NCBI GenBank assembly: GCA_949294195.1
Contig: CASFGK010000028.1
Location: forward strand, 62,001-126,000
Length of the DNA: 64,000 bases
From: an uncultured Bacteroidales bacterium
GTDB lineage: Bacteria; Bacteroidota; Bacteroidia; Bacteroidales; UBA932
Direction of reading: 5' to 3'
The notes below the pieces were generated by a model. That model was not told the origin of the DNA. It searched no databases and saw nothing but the letters and a program-made list of their open reading frames with translations. A program made the position numbers and the translations under genes. Every line of letters begins with the position of its first letter. The stretch's first letter is position 1. Positions 25,531-34,024 of this stretch are shown piece after piece.

Positions 25531-27195
25531 ATGTTCAAAGGTCAACCTAAAGGGCTCTTCGCCCTTGCTCTCGCCAACACAGGTGAAAGGTTCGGATACT
25601 ACACCATGTTGGCGATTTTCGTCCTGTTCATCCAGGCAAAATTCGGATTCACAGCAGCTGAATCGACACAGATTTACGGAGGATTCCTAGCTGCGGTATA
25701 TTTCATGCCGCTGCTCGGAGGATTCCTAGCCGACAAGATCGGATTCGGGAAGTGCGTCACCATCGGTTTCGCGGTAATGTTTCTCGGCTACCTCTGCCTC
25801 ACCATCCCGACAGAAGCGAATGCAATGGGCAAAGTCGCCATGTTCGGAGCGCTTGCCCTGATAGCGGCAGGTACCGGACTGTTCAAGGGAAACCTACAGG
25901 TGATGGTCGGAAACCTCTATGACAGCCCTGAGTATTCATCCAAGAGGGATGCCGCATTCAGCCTTTTCTATATGGCGATAAACATCGGTGCTATGTTCGC
26001 CCCTACTGCAGCCAAAGCCGTCACCAACTTCTTCCTCGGAAAGTCCGGACTGGTATACAACGCAAATGTTCCGGCGCTTGCACACCAGTTCATCGACGGA
26101 TCCATAACTCCTGAAAACACTGAGAAGCTCACAAGCCTCATGAATTCGATGTCAGGCGCATCAGGGATGGATCTCATGACGTTCAGCCAGACCTACATCG
26201 AAAAGCTTTCCACTTCATACAGCTACGGATTCGGAGTAGCCTGCATATCACTGATAGTATCAGTGCTCATATATTTCTGCTGCCGCAGCTGGTTCAAGCA
26301 TGCCGACGTAAACGCGAAACAGGCCAAAGCCGCCCACACCAACGAGCCGGAGCTCACCCCGGCACAGACCAAGAGCCGTATCATCGCCCTTTTGCTCGTC
26401 TTCGCTGTCGTAATCTTCTTCTGGATGGCATTCCATCAGAACGGAGGCACGATGACCATATTCGCCCGCGACTATACTGAAAACGTGGCGACCGGCTTCA
26501 CCCGCATCGGATTCAATATCGGCTGTCTCGCCCTGATAGCCATATCTGTCTATACACTCTTCGGAGCATTCCAGTCCGAGACACGGAACGGCAAGTTCGC
26601 ATCAGGAATCGCCACCGTGGTGCTTTGGGGTGCAGCATACTGGATTTATTCAGGAATGCCCGAGACCGTATCCGTACAGCCGTCAGACTTCCAGCAGTTC
26701 AATCCGTTCTATGTGGTTGCCCTTACTCCTATTTCAATAGCATTGTTCAGCGCACTGGCCAAAAAAGGCAAGGAACCTTCTGCTCCGCGCAAGATCGGAA
26801 TGGGAATGTTCGTAGCCGCTCTCGGCTTCCTCATCCTGGCCATCGGATCAATCGGACTGCAGTCTCCTAAGGAACTCGGCGGTACCGTAAGCCCTGATCT
26901 GGTTTCACCGACATGGCTCATGAGTACATATCTCGTCCTGACTTTTGCCGAGCTGCTGCTCTCACCTATGGGAATATCATTCGTTTCAAAGGTGGCTCCT
27001 CCCAAATACAAAGGAGCCATGATGGGATGCTGGTTTGCAGCCACTGCAGTCGGCAACTATCTGACTTCTGTACCGGGACTGCTCTGGAACAAACTTCCGC
27101 TGTGGGGAGTATGGACAATCCTGATTGCCCTGTGCCTCATCTCGTTCGTGGTGATTTTCTCAATCATGAAGAAAATCGAGAGCGCCACAGAATAG
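25531..27195 (+). CDS. POT family proton-dependent di/tripeptide transporter
   Basis: This is a major-facilitator peptide importer of the POT/PTR2 family, driving di- and tripeptide uptake with protons. At 554 residues it has room for 14 membrane helices. The POT signature is visible at the N-terminus (NTGERFGYYTMLAIFVLF, containing the conserved GERFxYY), followed by YGGFLAAVYFMPLLGGFLADKIGFGKC and AAGTGLFKGNLQVMVGNLY, the second PTR2 motif. It has its own promoter and a strong terminator. Near it, pepD would hydrolyse imported dipeptides. Confidence 0.93.
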   Translation: MFKGQPKGLFALALANTGERFGYYTMLAIFVLFIQAKFGFTAAESTQIYGGFLAAVYFMPLLGGFLADKIGFGKCVTIGFAVMFLGYLCLTIPTEANAMGKVAMFGALALIAAGTGLFKGNLQVMVGNLYDSPEYSSKRDAAFSLFYMAINIGAMFAPTAAKAVTNFFLGKSGLVYNANVPALAHQFIDGSITPENTEKLTSLMNSMSGASGMDLMTFSQTYIEKLSTSYSYGFGVACISLIVSVLIYFCCRSWFKHADVNAKQAKAAHTNEPELTPAQTKSRIIALLLVFAVVIFFWMAFHQNGGTMTIFARDYTENVATGFTRIGFNIGCLALIAISVYTLFGAFQSETRNGKFASGIATVVLWGAAYWIYSGMPETVSVQPSDFQQFNPFYVVALTPISIALFSALAKKGKEPSAPRKIGMGMFVAALGFLILAIGSIGLQSPKELGGTVSPDLVSPTWLMSTYLVLTFAELLLSPMGISFVSKVAPPKYKGAMMGCWFAATAVGNYLTSVPGLLWNKLPLWGVWTILIALCLISFVVIFSIMKKIESATE

Positions 27196-27238
27196 GCCAG
27201 GTCCGGACAGACGGAAATCAATACGGATAAAAATAAAG

Positions 27239-27274
27239 GGAACCCCGGAAGCGTCATATTGCTTCCGGGGTTCC
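27239..27274. terminator. Bidirectional terminator between the peptide transporter and pnuC
   Basis: GGAACCCCGGAAGC pairs perfectly with GCTTCCGGGGTTCC around an eight-base loop. A T-rich run follows on the minus strand (TTTATTTTTATCC) and a weaker one on the plus strand. Confidence 0.8.
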
Positions 27275-27314
27275 TGTTTGATTTGTCCGGCCAGCCCCTC
27301 GGTTGCCACTGCGG

Positions 27315-27929
27315 CTACAGGTATCTGCCATGACGCTTCCAGTAAAAATATCCCCACGCAGCGACAGCCGTATAGGCCGCATATAGCACGGTCATGAAAT
27401 ACAGACCCTGGGACAGGCACATCACCATAGTAAGTATGTCCGCCGCTATCCAAAGAAACCACTGCTGAAGATAAGATCTGCCGAGCCACCATGTCGCGAT
27501 GGCACTCAGCATGGCCACCGATGCATCCATTACCGACATGGAATCTCCAAGCAGGTCCATCAGCAGGACCAGAAGAGCCGTTCCCGCAAGCATTACAGCC
27601 AGACTCCGCCATGCCGTACCCGCCGGGAGGCGTGACAGATGCACCGACGCCTGTCCGCTGTCGGATACGTCTCCGGCCAAAGCCAGCCTTTTCGCGTCCC
27701 TGCGCCACTGGTACAGTCCCCAGAACGCTATCACAAAATAATATACATTCAATACTGACGAGGCATACAGTCCCTGGTCGAAAAACACATACACCGTGGC
27801 CGCGCTCGTCAGCATCCCGAGAATCCACATCGCATTCTTCTGCTTCACCTCAAGCAGGACATATATGATGCCTGTAACCAGAGAGAAAATCTCCCAGATA
27901 TTGTCAGCGAAATAATTCCACATTTCCAT
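27315..27929 (-). CDS. pnuC: Nicotinamide riboside transporter
   Basis: PnuC is a facilitated-diffusion transporter for nicotinamide riboside or related vitamins. In the 204-residue protein seven hydrophobic helices are apparent, starting with IFSLVTGIIYVLLEVKQK. The PnuC motifs are ENIWEIFSLVTGIIYVLLEVKQK-type helix 1, VYYFVIAFWGLYQWRRD, and the C-terminal QWFLWIAADILTMVMCLSQGLYFMTVLY, whose Trp and polar residues line the substrate channel in known members. Nothing shows which vitamin it carries. nadD also sits in this window but is not linked to it. Confidence 0.9.
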   Translation of the reverse strand: MEMWNYFADNIWEIFSLVTGIIYVLLEVKQKNAMWILGMLTSAATVYVFFDQGLYASSVLNVYYFVIAFWGLYQWRRDAKRLALAGDVSDSGQASVHLSRLPAGTAWRSLAVMLAGTALLVLLMDLLGDSMSVMDASVAMLSAIATWWLGRSYLQQWFLWIAADILTMVMCLSQGLYFMTVLYAAYTAVAAWGYFYWKRHGRYL

Positions 27930-28030
27930 AAACGGATTCCTCCAGTTTCATTAAAAACCCGGTAAAGATAGTCAGAAACCGAGAGAAAAGGAAATTGGAC
28001 AAGTTCATTTTCTTTACCGAGGCTTCTTGT

Positions 28031-28038
28031 TATATTTG
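28031..28038 (+). promoter_or_regulatory. -7 box of the NUDIX gene promoter
   Basis: TATATTTG ends 27 bases before the ATG at 28066. It overlaps an upstream in-frame TTG, so the shorter start is preferred. Confidence 0.6.
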
Positions 28039-28065
28039 CCTTCGGAAACACAATACGACACCGAT

Positions 28066-28623
28066 ATGGACAACGCAATCACAGAAGAAGGGAAATGGGA
28101 GACCGTCAGCAGCGAATATCTTTTCAGGCGTCCGTGGCTGACGGTCCGCCACGACAAGGTCCGGCTCCCCGACGGACGCATCAACCCGGAATACTACGTA
28201 CTTGAATACCCTGACTGGATAAACATACTGGCAATAACGGAAGACGGGAAGTTCGTGTTCGAGCGCCAGTACCGCCACGGGCTCGGCAAGACCTGCTATG
28301 AAATCCCCGCAGGTGTCATCGAGCAAGGAGAGACGCCTCTCGAAGCCGCACGCCGGGAACTTCAGGAAGAAACCGGATACGGAGAAGGCGAATGGTCTCC
28401 TCTCATGACCATCTCAGGCAACCCGAGCACCACCAGCAACATCACCCACTGTTTTCTGGCCAGGGGCGTAAAAAAAATCTCCGGCCAGCACCTCGATGCG
28501 ACCGAAGATATTACCGTATGTCTGCTGGATGAAGCCCAGGTGAAAGACCTGCTTGTCAATGACCAGATCAGGCAGGCCCTCATGGCAGCTCCGCTCTGGA
28601 AATACTTCTCCGGCAAGCTATAG
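28066..28623 (+). CDS. NUDIX hydrolase (ADP-ribose pyrophosphatase-like)
   Basis: This 185-residue hydrolase cleaves nucleoside diphosphates linked to another moiety. The NUDIX box is complete: GVIEQGETPLEAARRELQEETGY, with the REL-QEE glutamates that bind metal. Upstream, FVFERQYRHGLGKTCYEIPAG is characteristic of the ADP-sugar pyrophosphatase branch, where the Gln-Tyr-Arg segment contacts substrate. The true substrate is not determined by sequence. The ATG at 28066 lies behind a TATATTTG box. Its TAG stop abuts the TAG of the convergent FKBP gene, making a shared CTATAG. Confidence 0.9.
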   Translation: MDNAITEEGKWETVSSEYLFRRPWLTVRHDKVRLPDGRINPEYYVLEYPDWINILAITEDGKFVFERQYRHGLGKTCYEIPAGVIEQGETPLEAARRELQEETGYGEGEWSPLMTISGNPSTTSNITHCFLARGVKKISGQHLDATEDITVCLLDEAQVKDLLVNDQIRQALMAAPLWKYFSGKL

Positions 28624-29223
28624 GACTTCAAGAAGCTCCACCGTAAACACCAGAGCGCTGTACGGAGGGATGGAACCTGGAGCGCCGTGCTCACCATAGC
28701 CGATACTGTAAGGAATGTACAGTTCCCATTTTGACCCCTCCTGCATGAGCTGAAGAGCTTCTGTCCATCCGGCAATCACCTGATTGACCCCGAAAACTGC
28801 AGGCTCTCCCCTGTCATACGAACTGTCAAACTTGGTTCCGTCCGGAAAAGTTCCGCAGTAGTGGCACTTCACCTTGTCTTTAGGCCCCGGTTTCTTTCCG
28901 GATCCGGCCGCAAGGATCCTGTACTGCAGGCCGCTCGGAAGGGTCACCACTCCCTCTTTCCTTGAATTTGCAGAAAGGAACTCCTCACCTTCACGCTTCA
29001 TGGCAGCGCCCATTGCCGCAGCCTCGGATTTCTGCCTGTTCTCAAGATCGGCAAAATACTTGTCCAGCAGTCTGGCGGCCTCCTCGAAAGGTATAGCCGG
29101 CGCATTTCCCGTAAGGACAGCCTTCAGGCCTGCGGTAAAATCATCGAAAGAAACCTCCTTTATACCGGAAGATACCATATTGTGGGCGATGCTCATGCCC
29201 AGTGCATAACTGTTCTTATCCAT
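28618..29223 (-). CDS. FKBP-type peptidyl-prolyl cis-trans isomerase (cytoplasmic, FklB-like)
   Basis: This 201-residue FKBP speeds proline isomerisation during folding. The N-terminal third (residues 1-85) is a helical dimerisation domain as in FklB and FkpA: NSYALGMSIAHNMVSSGI and DDFTAGLKAVLTG. The FKBP fold follows, with LPSGLQYRILAAGSG, CHYCGTFPDGTKFDSSYDRGEPAVF, VIAGWTEALQLMQEGSKWELYIPYSIGYGEHG and the terminal VFTVELLEV. Lack of a signal peptide suggests a cytoplasmic FklB-type role. It is the first of two PPIases here (with slyD at 59439). Confidence 0.92.
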   Translation of the reverse strand: MDKNSYALGMSIAHNMVSSGIKEVSFDDFTAGLKAVLTGNAPAIPFEEAARLLDKYFADLENRQKSEAAAMGAAMKREGEEFLSANSRKEGVVTLPSGLQYRILAAGSGKKPGPKDKVKCHYCGTFPDGTKFDSSYDRGEPAVFGVNQVIAGWTEALQLMQEGSKWELYIPYSIGYGEHGAPGSIPPYSALVFTVELLEVL

Positions 29224-29302
29224 AAAACAAAATCAATTAAATACATCGCAAATTTAGAACAAAATTTTATTGTCCCACCTGACATACAATTGAATTTATC
29301 TT

Positions 29303-29310
29303 TATATTTG
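29303..29310 (+). promoter_or_regulatory. -7 box of the tatA operon promoter
   Basis: TATATTTG lies 71 bases before the tatA start codon, leaving a moderately long leader. No clear -33 TTTG. Confidence 0.55.
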
Positions 29311-29381
29311 TATGATTTTAACTGCAAATAATCAGTACAGATATAGTTTATTTTCACAAGAACAATTAACCGTCATATAAA

Positions 29382-29570
29382 ATGAACAATCTGCTTTTTC
29401 TAGGAAACATCGGTGCCGGCGAAATCATTCTCATCGCCCTGGTCGTCATATTGCTTTTCGGAGCCAAGAAAATCCCTGAACTCATGAAAGGACTCGGGAA
29501 AGGAGTGAGAAGCTTCAAGGAAGGCATCAGCGATATCGAAAAAGACATCAACAAGGAAATCGAAAAATAG
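29382..29570 (+). CDS. tatA: Twin-arginine translocase pore subunit TatA/E family
   Basis: This 62-residue subunit forms the twin-arginine translocation pore. It has one membrane helix (about residues 10-26, GEIILIALVVILLFGAKKIP), the FGAKKIPEL hinge, and an amphipathic helix GKGVRSFKEGISDIEKDINKE, the normal TatA layout. It heads a gene run followed within 53 bases by a Tat-signal oxidoreductase. tatC, the receptor subunit, lies 3.6 kb downstream after three other genes. The gene is easily missed because it is small. Confidence 0.93.
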   Translation: MNNLLFLGNIGAGEIILIALVVILLFGAKKIPELMKGLGKGVRSFKEGISDIEKDINKEIEK

Positions 29571-29622
29571 GAAACATTTAAACTTACATACTTGTTTAAT
29601 AATCACTAAAACATCTTAAGAA

Positions 29623-31101
29623 ATGGCAAATGAAATGTCCAGAAGGTCGTTCCTGAAAAAAGGTGCGGCGGCAGCGGTCGGAATGTCGGTCGCTCCAAAC
29701 ATTATCCTGGGAAAAGGCTTCGGAGCTGCCCCGGCTCCGTCCAAAGACAAGCTCAACATCCTTGGAGTAGGTGTCGGAGGCAGAGGCGCAGCAGTCCTCA
29801 GGGCACTTGAAAGCGAAAACATCATAGGACTGTGCGATGTGGACTGGAACTATGCCGACCACGTGTTCAAGCGCTATCCGGGCGCAAAGAAATACAATGA
29901 CTACCGCAGGATGTTCGACGACATGCTCGACCAGGCAGACGCGGTTGTCGTGGCGACGGCAGACCACACACACGCAGTAATCGCAGCCCAGGCCATAGCA
30001 GCCGGCAAGCACGTATATGTGGAAAAACCTCTTACCCACACGGTTTATGAGTCACGACTGCTCACCAAACTGGCAGCAAAATACAAGGTAGCGACCCAGA
30101 TGGGCAACCAGGGCGCTTCCGGCGAAGGCGTAAGAAAGATCTGCGAATGGATCTGGAACGGAGAAATCGGAGAAGTCAGAAAAGTAGAGGCATTCACTGA
30201 CAGGCCTATCTGGCCGCAGGGCCTCGCCCGTCCGGAAAAAGAGGACAGGATCCCCAAGACACTGAACTGGGAGTCATTCATCGGCCCGGCTCCAATGAGA
30301 CCATACAATGCAATATATACCCCATGGAACTTCCGCGGATGGTGGGACTTCGGTACAGGAGCTCTCGGAGACATGGCCTGCCACATCCTCCATCCTGTAT
30401 TCAAGGGACTCAAGCTCGGCTATCCTACAAAAGTCCAGGGAAGCTCGACCCTGCTTCTCAACGAGTCTGCACCTAACGCACAGATGATCAAGTTCGTATT
30501 CCCTGCAAGGGACAACATGCCGAAAGTGGCCATGCCTGAAGTCGAGGTGACATGGTATGACGGAGGTCTGAAGCCGAACCGTCCGGAAGGACTTCCTGCA
30601 GGCAAAGACCTGAATATGGAAGGCGGCGGAGTCATCTTCTACGGAACCAAGGACACCCTCATCTGCGGATGCTACGGAGTGAATCCGTATCTGGTATCAG
30701 GACGCAACCCTGAAGTCCCTCATGTTCTCCGCGAAATCACACTTTCCCACCAGATGGACTGGGTGCGTGCATGTAAGGAAGACCCTGAGTACAGGGTACC
30801 TAGCGCATCAGACTTCAGCGAAGCCGGTCCTTTCAACGAAATGGTCGTAATGGGAGTGCTTGCAGTAAGGCTCCAGAGCCTCAACCAGGAACTCGAATGG
30901 GACGGACCGAACATGAGATTCACCAACATTCCTGAGGGCGCAACCATCAGGACTGTCATCAAGGACGGATTCCAGATCAATGACGGACATCCTACCTTCG
31001 ACAAGACATGGACAGAGCCAGTGGATGCTAACCGGTTTGCCCAGGAGCTCATCAAGCATACATACCAGCACGGCTACTCACTTCCTGAAATGCCTCGTTA
31101 G
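29623..31101 (+). CDS. Gfo/Idh/MocA family oxidoreductase exported by the Tat pathway
   Basis: This 492-residue NAD(P)-dependent oxidoreductase is exported folded. Its N-terminus MANEMSRRSFLKKGAAAAVG carries the twin-arginine motif SRRSFLKK followed by a hydrophobic stretch. The Rossmann fold starts at LNILGVGVGGRGAAVL, and GKHVYVEKPLTHT carries the conserved EKP of the family. Export with a bound nicotinamide cofactor is the usual reason for a Tat signal in this family. The neighbours encode a DUF1080 protein (a family now often called 3-keto-disaccharide hydrolase) and an isomerase, so oxidation of glycosides at C3 is a reasonable inference. It lies 52 bases after tatA in one operon. Confidence 0.9.
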   Translation: MANEMSRRSFLKKGAAAAVGMSVAPNIILGKGFGAAPAPSKDKLNILGVGVGGRGAAVLRALESENIIGLCDVDWNYADHVFKRYPGAKKYNDYRRMFDDMLDQADAVVVATADHTHAVIAAQAIAAGKHVYVEKPLTHTVYESRLLTKLAAKYKVATQMGNQGASGEGVRKICEWIWNGEIGEVRKVEAFTDRPIWPQGLARPEKEDRIPKTLNWESFIGPAPMRPYNAIYTPWNFRGWWDFGTGALGDMACHILHPVFKGLKLGYPTKVQGSSTLLLNESAPNAQMIKFVFPARDNMPKVAMPEVEVTWYDGGLKPNRPEGLPAGKDLNMEGGGVIFYGTKDTLICGCYGVNPYLVSGRNPEVPHVLREITLSHQMDWVRACKEDPEYRVPSASDFSEAGPFNEMVVMGVLAVRLQSLNQELEWDGPNMRFTNIPEGATIRTVIKDGFQINDGHPTFDKTWTEPVDANRFAQELIKHTYQHGYSLPEMPR

Positions 31102-31136
31102 CCATACGAAAATAAACCGAACTAATAAATAATCAT

Positions 31137-32003
31137 ATGAAACGCGTATTTTTATTTGCCGCAAGCCTTGCAATGATCATGACCATGGCTTCATGCGGCA
31201 ACCAGAACAACAAGAAAGCATCCAAAGAGGGTACTGCAGAAACAAAGGCTGCACCTGAATACAAACTTCTTGACAAACCTCAGGTAGACCTTTCAGAATT
31301 CCCGGTTGACGAAGACGGGTATTATGTAATCTTCGACGGCAAGACAATGAAAGGCTGGAGAGGATACGGAAAGGACAACGTACCTGCAAGATGGGTAGTC
31401 GATGACGGCGCCATCAAATTCACAGGCTCCGGCGGAGGCGAAGCTCAGGCAGGAGACGGCGGAGACCTTATCTTCTCCCATAAGTTCAAGAATTTCGAGC
31501 TGGAGTTCGAATGGAAAGTGTCAAAAGGCGGAAACTCTGGAGTACTCTATCTTGCACAGGAAGTCACCACAGAGAAGGACGGCCAGACTATCCTTGAGCC
31601 TATCTATATTTCAAGCCCTGAATATCAGGTCCTTGACAATGCAAACCATCCTGACGCGAAACTTGGAGTAGACGGCAACAGGCAGTCCGCATCACTCTAT
31701 GACATGATTCCGGCCAAACCTCAGAACCAGAAACCTTACGGCGAGTGGAACAAAGGCAAGATCATGGTCTACAAGGGTACTGTAGTTCACGGACAGAACG
31801 ACGCGAACGTAGTTGAGTACCACCTGTGGACACAGCAGTGGACAGACATGCTCCAGGCAAGCAAGTTCAGCCAGGAGAAATGGCCTCTGGCTTTCGAGCT
31901 CCTTAACAACTGCGGAGGAGAGAACCATGAAGGCTATATCGGATTCCAGGATCATGGCGATGACGTGTGGTTCCGCAACATCCGTGTCAAAGTCCTTGAA
32001 TAA
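31137..32003 (+). CDS. DUF1080 (3-keto-disaccharide hydrolase-type) lipoprotein
   Basis: This 288-residue envelope lipoprotein has a DUF1080 domain, a LamG-like beta-sandwich. The signal peptide ends in a lipobox, MASC, near residue 20, with Gly next, and a low-complexity Asn/Lys linker follows. DUF1080 features are YVIFDGKTMKGWRGYG, NFELEFEWKVSKGGNSGVLY, ISSPEYQVLDNANHPDAK and SASLYDMIPAKPQNQKPYGEWN. Some characterised members cleave 3-keto-glycosides made by Gfo/Idh/MocA dehydrogenases, and the gene immediately upstream encodes such an oxidoreductase. I infer that the two act in series in the periplasm. It sits 35 bases after that gene. Confidence 0.88.
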   Translation: MKRVFLFAASLAMIMTMASCGNQNNKKASKEGTAETKAAPEYKLLDKPQVDLSEFPVDEDGYYVIFDGKTMKGWRGYGKDNVPARWVVDDGAIKFTGSGGGEAQAGDGGDLIFSHKFKNFELEFEWKVSKGGNSGVLYLAQEVTTEKDGQTILEPIYISSPEYQVLDNANHPDAKLGVDGNRQSASLYDMIPAKPQNQKPYGEWNKGKIMVYKGTVVHGQNDANVVEYHLWTQQWTDMLQASKFSQEKWPLAFELLNNCGGENHEGYIGFQDHGDDVWFRNIRVKVLE

Positions 32004-32066
32004 GACATCACATTCAGAAACCAATAGAGAGACCGGTCACGTATCGGTCTCTCTTCATAAAAAGAC

Positions 32067-32990
32067 ATGTTTATGAAGACAGGTATCATAATGGCAACCA
32101 TAGCAGCTGCGGCACTCACAGTATCCTGTACCCAGACAGAAGGAACAGCATCTCAGGCTCAGCAGAATAAGGACATCGCAGTACAGCTCTATTCTGTCAG
32201 GGATCTGATCGGGGCATTCGGAAACAGTTCAAGCGACTACAAGCCTCTTCTCGACACTCTTGCAAACATGGGATATACAGCAGTAGAAGCGGCAAGCTAT
32301 TCCGATGACGGGAAATTCTACGGTCAGGATCCGGCCCGGTTCAAGGCTGACGTAGAGGCAGCAGGGCTTGAAGTCCTTTCATCACACTGCAACAAATACC
32401 TTTCAGCGAAAGAAATCAGTACGGGAGACTTCTCCGAGTCACTTGAATGGTGGGACAGATGCATCGCGGCCCACAAGGCAGCAGGAATGAAATACATTGT
32501 CATGCCGTATCTTGGAGTTCCGGCAACACTCAAGGAACTTCAGGCATACTGCGACTATTTCAATGAAGTGGGCAGGCGCTGTCTTGAAAACGGCATGAGA
32601 TTCGGATATCACAACCATGCCCATGAATATCAGAAAGTAGAAGGCGAAGTCATGTACGACTACATGCTCCGGCACACCGATCCGGAATATGTATTCTTCG
32701 AAATGGATGTATACTGGACAGTCATAGGCGATGCCAGCCCTGTGGATTATTTCAAGAAATATCCGGGCAGGTTCAGAGTCCTTCATATCAAGGACGAACG
32801 TGAAATCGGCCAGAGCGGCATGGTAGGCTTTGACGCCATCTTCAGGAATGCAGAGACCGCAGGTGTGGAAAATATTGTCGTGGAAGTGGAAAGATACAGC
32901 TACGATGATATTGCGCGCAGCATCAGGGAAAGTATCGAATACCTTGAAGCCGCACCGTTTGTCCCAGCCTCATATCCTGCAGGCAAATAG
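32067..32990 (+). CDS. Sugar phosphate isomerase/epimerase family lipoprotein (xylose isomerase-like TIM barrel)
   Basis: This 307-residue exported TIM-barrel protein has a signal peptide and lipobox (TVSC near residue 21). Family marks are IAVQLYSVRDLIGAFG at the first strand, GMRFGYHNHAHEYQKV with the metal-binding His pair, YVFFEMDVYWTVIG (metal-binding Glu/Asp), RFRVLHIKDER, and IVVEVERYSYDDIARSIRESIEYL near the end. Export of this usually cytoplasmic fold, next to an exported oxidoreductase and hydrolase, implies a periplasmic multistep sugar conversion. Two in-frame ATGs lie six bases apart (32067 and 32073) and both keep the signal peptide. A terminator follows, closing the tatA operon. 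Confidence 0.87.
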   Translation: MFMKTGIIMATIAAAALTVSCTQTEGTASQAQQNKDIAVQLYSVRDLIGAFGNSSSDYKPLLDTLANMGYTAVEAASYSDDGKFYGQDPARFKADVEAAGLEVLSSHCNKYLSAKEISTGDFSESLEWWDRCIAAHKAAGMKYIVMPYLGVPATLKELQAYCDYFNEVGRRCLENGMRFGYHNHAHEYQKVEGEVMYDYMLRHTDPEYVFFEMDVYWTVIGDASPVDYFKKYPGRFRVLHIKDEREIGQSGMVGFDAIFRNAETAGVENIVVEVERYSYDDIARSIRESIEYLEAAPFVPASYPAGK

Positions 32991-33015
32991 CCGGAGGAAG
33001 ATAAACGTATAAGAT

Positions 33016-33047
33016 AATCCCGCCCGGGTAGGGCGGGATTATTTTTT
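33016..33047 (+). terminator. Intrinsic terminator closing the tatA operon
   Basis: AATCCCGCCC pairs with GGGCGGGATT around a five-base loop, followed by ATTTTTT. Confidence 0.85.
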
Positions 33048-33082
33048 AGGGGGGGCGGAAGAAAGCAAGCTGGCTTCCGGCA

Positions 33083-33114
33083 TTTGCAAGTGAGCCGGCA
33101 TTGCTGTATATTTG
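33083..33114 (+). promoter_or_regulatory. tatC promoter (TTTG-N20-TATATTTG)
   Basis: TTTG (33083-33086), 20 bases, TATATTTG (33107-33114), then ATG at 33134. tatC therefore has its own promoter despite lying behind the tatA operon, and the in-frame TTG at 33101 is not a plausible start. Confidence 0.75.
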
Positions 33115-33133
33115 CCCTCCAAAACGAAAACAA

Positions 33134-33970
33134 ATGACACAGGAGAAAGAAGAAATAAAAGGAACGGCCCTTCAGACAGAGGAAGGAGAAGATGGAGGAA
33201 TGACATTCTGGGGACACCTTGAAGTGCTGAGATGGGCACTTATGCGGGTAGTCATAGTGCTTCTGATATGTGTGGTAGGATGCTTTATCGCCATGCCGTA
33301 CATTTTCGATGATTTTGTCCTCGGCCCCACCAGTTCGGATTTCTTCCTCTACCGGCTGCTTTCCGGACTCCCCTTCTTCAACTTCGCAGACAAGAGCTTC
33401 CACGTCGATATAATCAACATCAACGTAGCATCACAGTTCATGACGCACATCACCACGTCATTCTGGTTCTCACTCGTGATCATATTCCCGTATCTGATAT
33501 ACGAAATATGGAAATTCATCAAGCCTGCCCTATTCAAGGAAGAGGAAAAGAACATAGGATTTGCATTCGGATTCGGTACATTCATGTTCTTCCTCGGATG
33601 CGCAGTCGGATACTGCCTGGTCTTCCCGTTCACTTTCAGGTTCCTTACCGAATACCAGATAAGTGAAAGCATCACCAACCAGATCAACCTGAACTCCTAT
33701 ATGGGCAATTTCCTTATGATGATCTTCGTCATGGGAGTAGTATTCGAGCTTCCGTTGCTGTCATGGGTGCTGTCAAGACTGGGCATTGTGAACAGGGAAT
33801 TCCTGAAGCAGTACAGACGACATGCGGTAGTGGTGCTGCTCGTGCTTTCGGCCGTCATCACCCCGTCCGGAGACCCGTTCACTCTGATGGTCGTGTTCAT
33901 CCCTCTGTATCTGCTTTATGAACTGGGTATAAGGCTCGCCAGAAAGAAACCTGTAGAAGAAACGGAATAG
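33134..33970 (+). CDS. tatC: Sec-independent protein translocase TatC
   Basis: TatC is the receptor that recognises twin-arginine signal peptides. The 278-residue protein has an acidic cytosolic N-terminus followed by MTFWGHLEVLRWALMR, the conserved signal-peptide-binding region. The typical periplasmic insertion of Bacteroidota (about 60 residues, SSDFFLYRLLSGLPFFN and FHVDIININVASQFM) precedes the core LIYEIWKFIKPALFKEEEKN, where the conserved Phe-x-Lys-Pro-Ala-Leu and Glu lie. Six membrane helices are apparent. The start ATG is 20 bases after the promoter box. It is separated from tatA by three genes, one of them a Tat substrate. Confidence 0.95.
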   Translation: MTQEKEEIKGTALQTEEGEDGGMTFWGHLEVLRWALMRVVIVLLICVVGCFIAMPYIFDDFVLGPTSSDFFLYRLLSGLPFFNFADKSFHVDIININVASQFMTHITTSFWFSLVIIFPYLIYEIWKFIKPALFKEEEKNIGFAFGFGTFMFFLGCAVGYCLVFPFTFRFLTEYQISESITNQINLNSYMGNFLMMIFVMGVVFELPLLSWVLSRLGIVNREFLKQYRRHAVVVLLVLSAVITPSGDPFTLMVVFIPLYLLYELGIRLARKKPVEETE

Positions 33971-33975
33971 GATAA

Positions 33976-34008
33976 AAAAAGCCGGGCTTTTGACAAGTCC
34001 GGCTTTTT
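33976..34008. terminator. Bidirectional terminator between tatC and fba
   Basis: AAAAAGCCGGGCTT pairs with AAGTCCGGCTTTTT (one G-U), with A and T runs on both flanks, so it can end transcription of both convergent genes. Confidence 0.85.
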
Positions 34009-34024
34009 AATGGTTTTCCTCGGA

